A stretch of DNA of 64,000 nt from Diplolepis rosae (lineage: Eukaryota > Arthropoda > Insecta > Hymenoptera > Diplolepididae): assembly GCA_030998225.1 (NCBI GenBank), contig JAPYXD010000701.1, positions 7,982,501 through 8,046,500 of the forward strand, in the 5' to 3' direction. The translations under genes were made by a program, and so were the position numbers. Of the stretch, positions 59,821-64,000 are shown one piece after another. The notes under the pieces were generated by a model. It worked only from the letters and a program-made list of their open reading frames with translations, searched no databases and was not told the DNA's origin. The stretch's first letter is position 1; each line of letters begins with the position of its first letter.

Positions 59821-60916
59821 TTAGGTGTACAACTTTGCTTCCGCCGCTTTTCTCATAATTTGAGGCTTTATTCTTAAAAAGTGATTACCTATTTATAATT
59901 CAACGTACTGTACTAAAGTACAAAGTACTACTTTTTTTCATCTTTTTGGCAATTGTCGGATATCATCTCAAAAAGACGATGCGTCTTTTGAGACGATCGA
60001 TGAATCAATCCATTTTTTGACTTCTTCATAAGAGCGGAAATGCTGATGAGCCAGGCCGTGTGCCCTCGATCAAAACAAGTGGTAGTCGAAAGGAGCAACG
60101 TCTGGAGAGAACGGCGGGTGGGGTAACACCTCCCATTTCAATGTTTCCAAGTATGTCTTAACCGGTCTTCCGACATGTGGTCGCGAGCATTGTAATGCTG
60201 GAGGAAAACTTTGTCGTGTCTCTCTTGGTACTGTGGCAGTTTCTCCTTTAATGCTTGACTTAAACGCATCAATTGCGTTCGATACCGATCCCCTGTGATG
60301 GTTTCACTCGGTTTCAACAGCTCATAATACACAACACCAAGCTGGTTCCACCAAATGCAGAGCATAACCTTGTCACCGTGATTATTCGGTTTGGCCGTCG
60401 ATGTGGAGGCATGTCCGGGCATTGCCCATGATTTTCTGCGCTTGGGATTAACGTAGTGGACCCATTTTTCGTCGCCGGTCAGAATGCGATGTAAAAACCC
60501 CTTCCAATGCTGTCTTTGAAGCAGCTGTTCACAAGCAAAGAAACGCAGTTCAACATCTCCTAGCTCTAACTCATACGAAACCCAATTTCCTTGCTTCTGA
60601 ATCATTCCCCTAGCTTTGAGGTGTTTCGAATTGTCTTGTTAAGTCACTCCTAATAATTCTGCTAATGCCGCGGTTTTCTTCAAATGAAAGCAGAAAATCA
60701 AAACTTCCCGCAAATGACGAGAATTTGGCTCGAAAACTGACACTTTGAATCAAGAATAAATTTATGATACAAACTCAAATTCACTAATGTGGTGCTGTCG
60801 TTATGTCGACAGATGTCCGAGCTTACTGTGTGACATTTTCGATCTGCTTATTTTGACCAGCACTTACCGCTGCAGCCATCTATCGAAAAACGGCGGAAGC
60901 AAAGTTGTACACCTAA
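59821..60916 (-). mobile_element. Degenerate mariner, 1096 bp
   Basis: TTAGGTGTACAACTTTGCTT and its exact inverse bound the element, with TA on each side (59819-59820, 60917-60918). The minus-strand transposase has the start MSVFEPNSRHLREVLIFCFH near 60745, a large deletion of the helix-turn-helix region, then MIQKQGNWVSYELELGDVEL (60605) to LQHYNARDH and SPDVAPFDYH. The first catalytic Asp is present (LTGDEKW). The second is changed to Tyr (HDNA to HYNA), and frame breaks occur near 60140 and 60070. Confidence 0.9.
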
Positions 60917-61089
60917 TAATTTTTTGCATTTTTCCAAAACATTTATTGTATATATAAATACTGTACTCACAATTGCTTATTCAATATTGTCATCTGATAT
61001 AGGTTATGTCTCTCTCAAAAAAAAATTCCCCAAAATAAGTGTTTAAAAATGGGTATTTAATACACATAAACTTTTTAGACTTTAATAAA

Positions 61090-61200
61090 AACCATGAACG
61101 GGGGCTATGGTCTGAGCCGAAACGTCTGATTAATTTCGACTTTATCATTTATGGACTCTAAAGCCAATATTCTTCAACAATATACGAATATTAAATTATA
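61090..61200 (+). repeat. Worn second copy of the 28186 hammerhead-associated repeat
   Basis: CCATGAACGGGGGCTATGG, then TCTGAGCCGAAACG, aligns with the stem II and GAAA core at 28186-28214. The downstream TGGACTCTAAAG and ACAATATACGAATATTAAAT match TGGACCTTAAAG and ACAATATTGAATATTATAAA at 28251-28311. The CTGATGA part is degraded. Confidence 0.45.
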
Positions 61201-61357
61201 TTACTTAAAAGTTAATTTTACACTTATTTGATCTCAACTTGATCGCGTAAAGCAACCGGAAATCAAAAGTTAAAAGTTTTTTATTGAATTTTATAACTAT
61301 AGCGGCCCTGAGCCGATCTAGGCTTGGAAAACCATGACTTGACAAAAGATTCCGAAC

Positions 61358-62022
61358 TCTCTAAACCTGAATCAGTGAACGGCCACTGATTCGCAGTGAC
61401 TATTCACTGATGGCAGCAGCTATAAGTCTTTCACTGAGAATCAGTGAAATTCGACTGATGAATCAGTGAAATAGATTGAACTCACTTATTGAATCAGTGA
61501 AAGCTTCAAGTGGGAATAATAAAACCAGCAATATATTTTATGTGCCTCAGCCGCGGAAACTCGTTTTTCCGTTACAGCTGAGAGTAAAGGAATGTTGTAT
61601 ATTCCGTTACAGAGGAATACAATGTAGAAATTAAACTGCGCATGCGCATATAGTCTTGCAGTGGAACGCAATTTTTTTCTTATTCTTCTTCTTCTCACTT
61701 CTTCTTCGTGCAACGTTAGCACTTTACTGGCAAAGCCTTGTACATTTGAACTGCGCATGCGTCTATTAGAATCCATTACTACTACACAAGATCGATTTTA
61801 GGCTAAACAACACTAAAACGAAATTACGTAATTATTATCATTTTTAAGAGACGATAAATCAGTAAAGTGTAGATGAAAGTTTTGAATTCGCGAATTCAAA
61901 AGTTATGTTCATGTGAGGCATTCACTAATTCCTCAGTGAAATTAAAGCAGGCCACTGATTTATCAGTTCATATATTTTCACTGATATAATCAGTGACTAT
62001 TTCACTAATTCAGGTTTAGAGA
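61358..62022. mobile_element. 665-bp DNA element with TCTCTAAACC ends and arrayed TCAGTGA repeats
   Basis: TCTCTAAACCTGAATCAGTG at the left and the inverse of TCTCTAAACCTGAATTAGTG at the right. GAAC is duplicated at both borders (61354-61357, 62023-62026). TCAGTGA or its complement TCACTGA recurs about a dozen times near both ends. No transposase. The 4-bp duplication with subterminal arrays recalls Chapaev/CMC-type elements, which is only a suggestion. Confidence 0.8.
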
Positions 62023-62026
62023 GAAC

Positions 62027-63478
62027 CAAGCAAGGAATATTCAATCATTTAATTATTTGATGTAACTACTTAATTTCTTAAAGTAACGAATTTAGTTGTT
62101 ATATCAAGAAATTAAATGATTGTAACAGAAACTTGTAGAAAAATAAGTAATTAGCACAACTACTAATTTTATTCAGTGATCTTTTGAAATAAAAGAATAG
62201 AAGTTTGTATTAAATTTGCCGATATCTTGTCTAACGCTTTATTGAATACTTCCTTTCATAAGGGATATGATATAAATATGTTCTTTGTATTAAAAATATC
62301 ACGAAGAAAAGAACATACTGAACTTTTTTAACTGCATGGAAAACATTATAGACTTTAAAAAAAAAATTGTTATATGAAGTTAGTAGTAATTATTATAAAA
62401 GCAATATGAATTGTGAATTTTCAATAGTTATAAAATTCTTTTATCAGACTTTTGGGTAATTTTATTATCAATGAAATTTAATATTTTCTCAATTACAAAA
62501 AAAGATGTAAAAAAACTAAAAAATCCATGGACACTCGAAAAAGTATGTGTACTTATGTACGACCTTGTGTAGCTACTATGTGCAAAAAAGAAAGTTTAAA
62601 AAGTGAAAGTATGGAGAATTTTATCACGAATAAAATTACTCATCGAAAGTTTGAATCAGATAAAAAAGATAGATTTTTAATAGTAGAATTATATAATCCA
62701 ATGACAACTGAAAACAACTGAAATTTGTCTATCGTTTCTGACGATAAAAAACCTATAATTTTTATCCGATTGAAAGTCTTCAAGGCTCATTTTATTCGAG
62801 ATGAAATTTCCCATACTTTTTCTAAAAGGAAATAGTCACTTTAACTTGCTTTTTTTGCGATTATCTATCCAATTCTTTCTTAAAAATTTTATCCTGCAAG
62901 ACTATATTTCCGTTATTTTGGAGTTATAAAGTCGTTTCTCATAAAATATTTTTTATTTTAATGTAATGGAAATTCAGATACTCTTGTATCTTAAAAGTGT
63001 ATTTGGTTTTGAGAATGAAATAAAACTTTCCGATAGATTTCGCTAAAATTGAACTGTTTTTTTCATTCTCCAAGTCAAAAATTGTCTATCGAAGTCCGTT
63101 TTCAGTTTTTCTACTATTTCCCAAATTTAAAAAACAAAATTTTATGTATTTTTAACTCAAACATGCAGGAACTCAAAATCAATCAAATTTGCTATTTTCC
63201 AAAATATCACATGTCCTTAAAGAAAAAAATATTTTTTTCTACTAGCGGGTCATAAAGTGCATGTTATTGCCCCCTGCGGGGAAAACAAGTTCATTTTTTG
63301 ACCCCTCAGTAGAAACTAAATCGTGCGCGGTACATATTTCTTAAATTTGTTATGAAAAATATCGTGTGCAACATGTTAGGAAATTATGCAACCATAATTG
63401 CAGGCTTTCCGCACTTGTTACACAATATACTATTTTGAGAATATTTGTCCATCAATAGAAATCGGAACAATTGACGTA
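62027..63478. other. AT-rich spacer
   Basis: An inverted pair (ATCATTTAATT near 62044, AATTAAATGAT near 62110) is present. The open frames at 62527-62721 and 63049-63255 have no recognisable content. I looked here for a signal-peptide exon of the protease homologue and saw none. Confidence 0.4.
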
Positions 63479-64000
63479 AAGGGTTTCCCAATAGGGGTGA
63501 TATGATTTTGAATGTCCCTATCGGGCTCATTTGAACTGAAATTTTTGACGTCTGCTGTCAGTTGTCATCAGTAAGGTTTGCCATTTAATCATGAGTAGTT
63601 TCACGCTTCCACAACGTTTGGAAATTGTCCAATTATTTTATCAAAATTCGAGAAGTTTTGTCGGTGTTGAAAGAGCATATCGTGCAAAATATGGTCGTCA
63701 TTCTGCTCCATCCGCGCTCTCAATTCGTCGAATAATCGATAAGTTGGAGAGTGAATTTACTCTATTGGATACTAAGCCTAAAAATCGTATGCGTACCGCA
63801 CGTTCTACACAGAATATAGCCGCCGTACAGGCCAGTATCGAGGAAAACCGTGAATTGTCCGTGCCACGCCGATCTCAGGAATTGGGCCTGTCCAGGATCA
63901 CTACCTGGCGTATTTTGCGATTGGATCTTGGCCTGCATCCCTATAAGATGATTCTGGCCCAAGAACTGAAGCCTAATGACCATCGTTTGCGTCGGGAGTT
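63479..64000 (+). mobile_element. Second copy of the AAGGGTTTCCC mariner-type element, cut by the window end
   Basis: It starts AAGGGTTTCCCAATAGGGGT after TA (63477-63478) and is nearly identical to 39842 onward. The transposase frame opens at 63591 (MSSFTLPQRLEIVQLFYQNS) and is open to the last base, with only a handful of amino-acid differences from the first copy. Whether it continues to a full catalytic domain cannot be seen. Confidence 0.88.

Overview
The window is nuclear DNA of an insect. It is AT-rich, its genes are interrupted by short introns with GT..AG borders, and its coding exons match animal families: Jarid2, SLC35C2, SOSS-B, ARMC1, the kinase Wallenda/DLK, delta-tubulin, the immune receptor PGRP-LC and a trypsin-fold protein. 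A PGRP-LC-type gene points to an insect. The many mariner elements and the presence of delta-tubulin would fit a hymenopteran such as a parasitoid wasp, but order and species cannot be fixed from the sequence alone.

The first half (1-37 kb) is the gene-rich part. Jarid2 (+, 3' end only) and SLC35C2 (-) meet tail to tail. NABP/SOSS-B (-) and ARMC1 (+) are arranged head to head, and a 3.4-kb foldback transposon sits between their 5' ends. ARMC1 and wallenda (-, with 4-kb introns) meet tail to tail. Delta-tubulin (-, uninterrupted reading frame) and PGRP-LC (+, cytoplasmic and membrane exons only) are head to head. I rebuilt the exon chains of SLC35C2, NABP, ARMC1 and wallenda by eye; each keeps one frame to a stop.

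The second half (38-64 kb) is an accessory, transposon-dense region. It holds a LINE gag fragment, a 170-bp satellite with A-B-A-B order, at least eight Tc1/mariner-type copies, hAT and other MITEs, foldback hairpins and several nested insertions whose order can be read from the junctions. Threaded through it on the minus strand are exons of a serine-protease-fold gene (46.7-59.6 kb) in which all three catalytic residues appear to be replaced.

The most interesting signals are: the 9-bp-duplicated foldback element at 9485-12903; a three-deep nest at 50352-52474; the triad-less protease homologue; a hammerhead-ribozyme-like core at 28186-28234; a pre-miRNA-like hairpin at 46202-46266; and the alternating satellite at 38812-39625. 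No CRISPR array, operon or tRNA was recognised.
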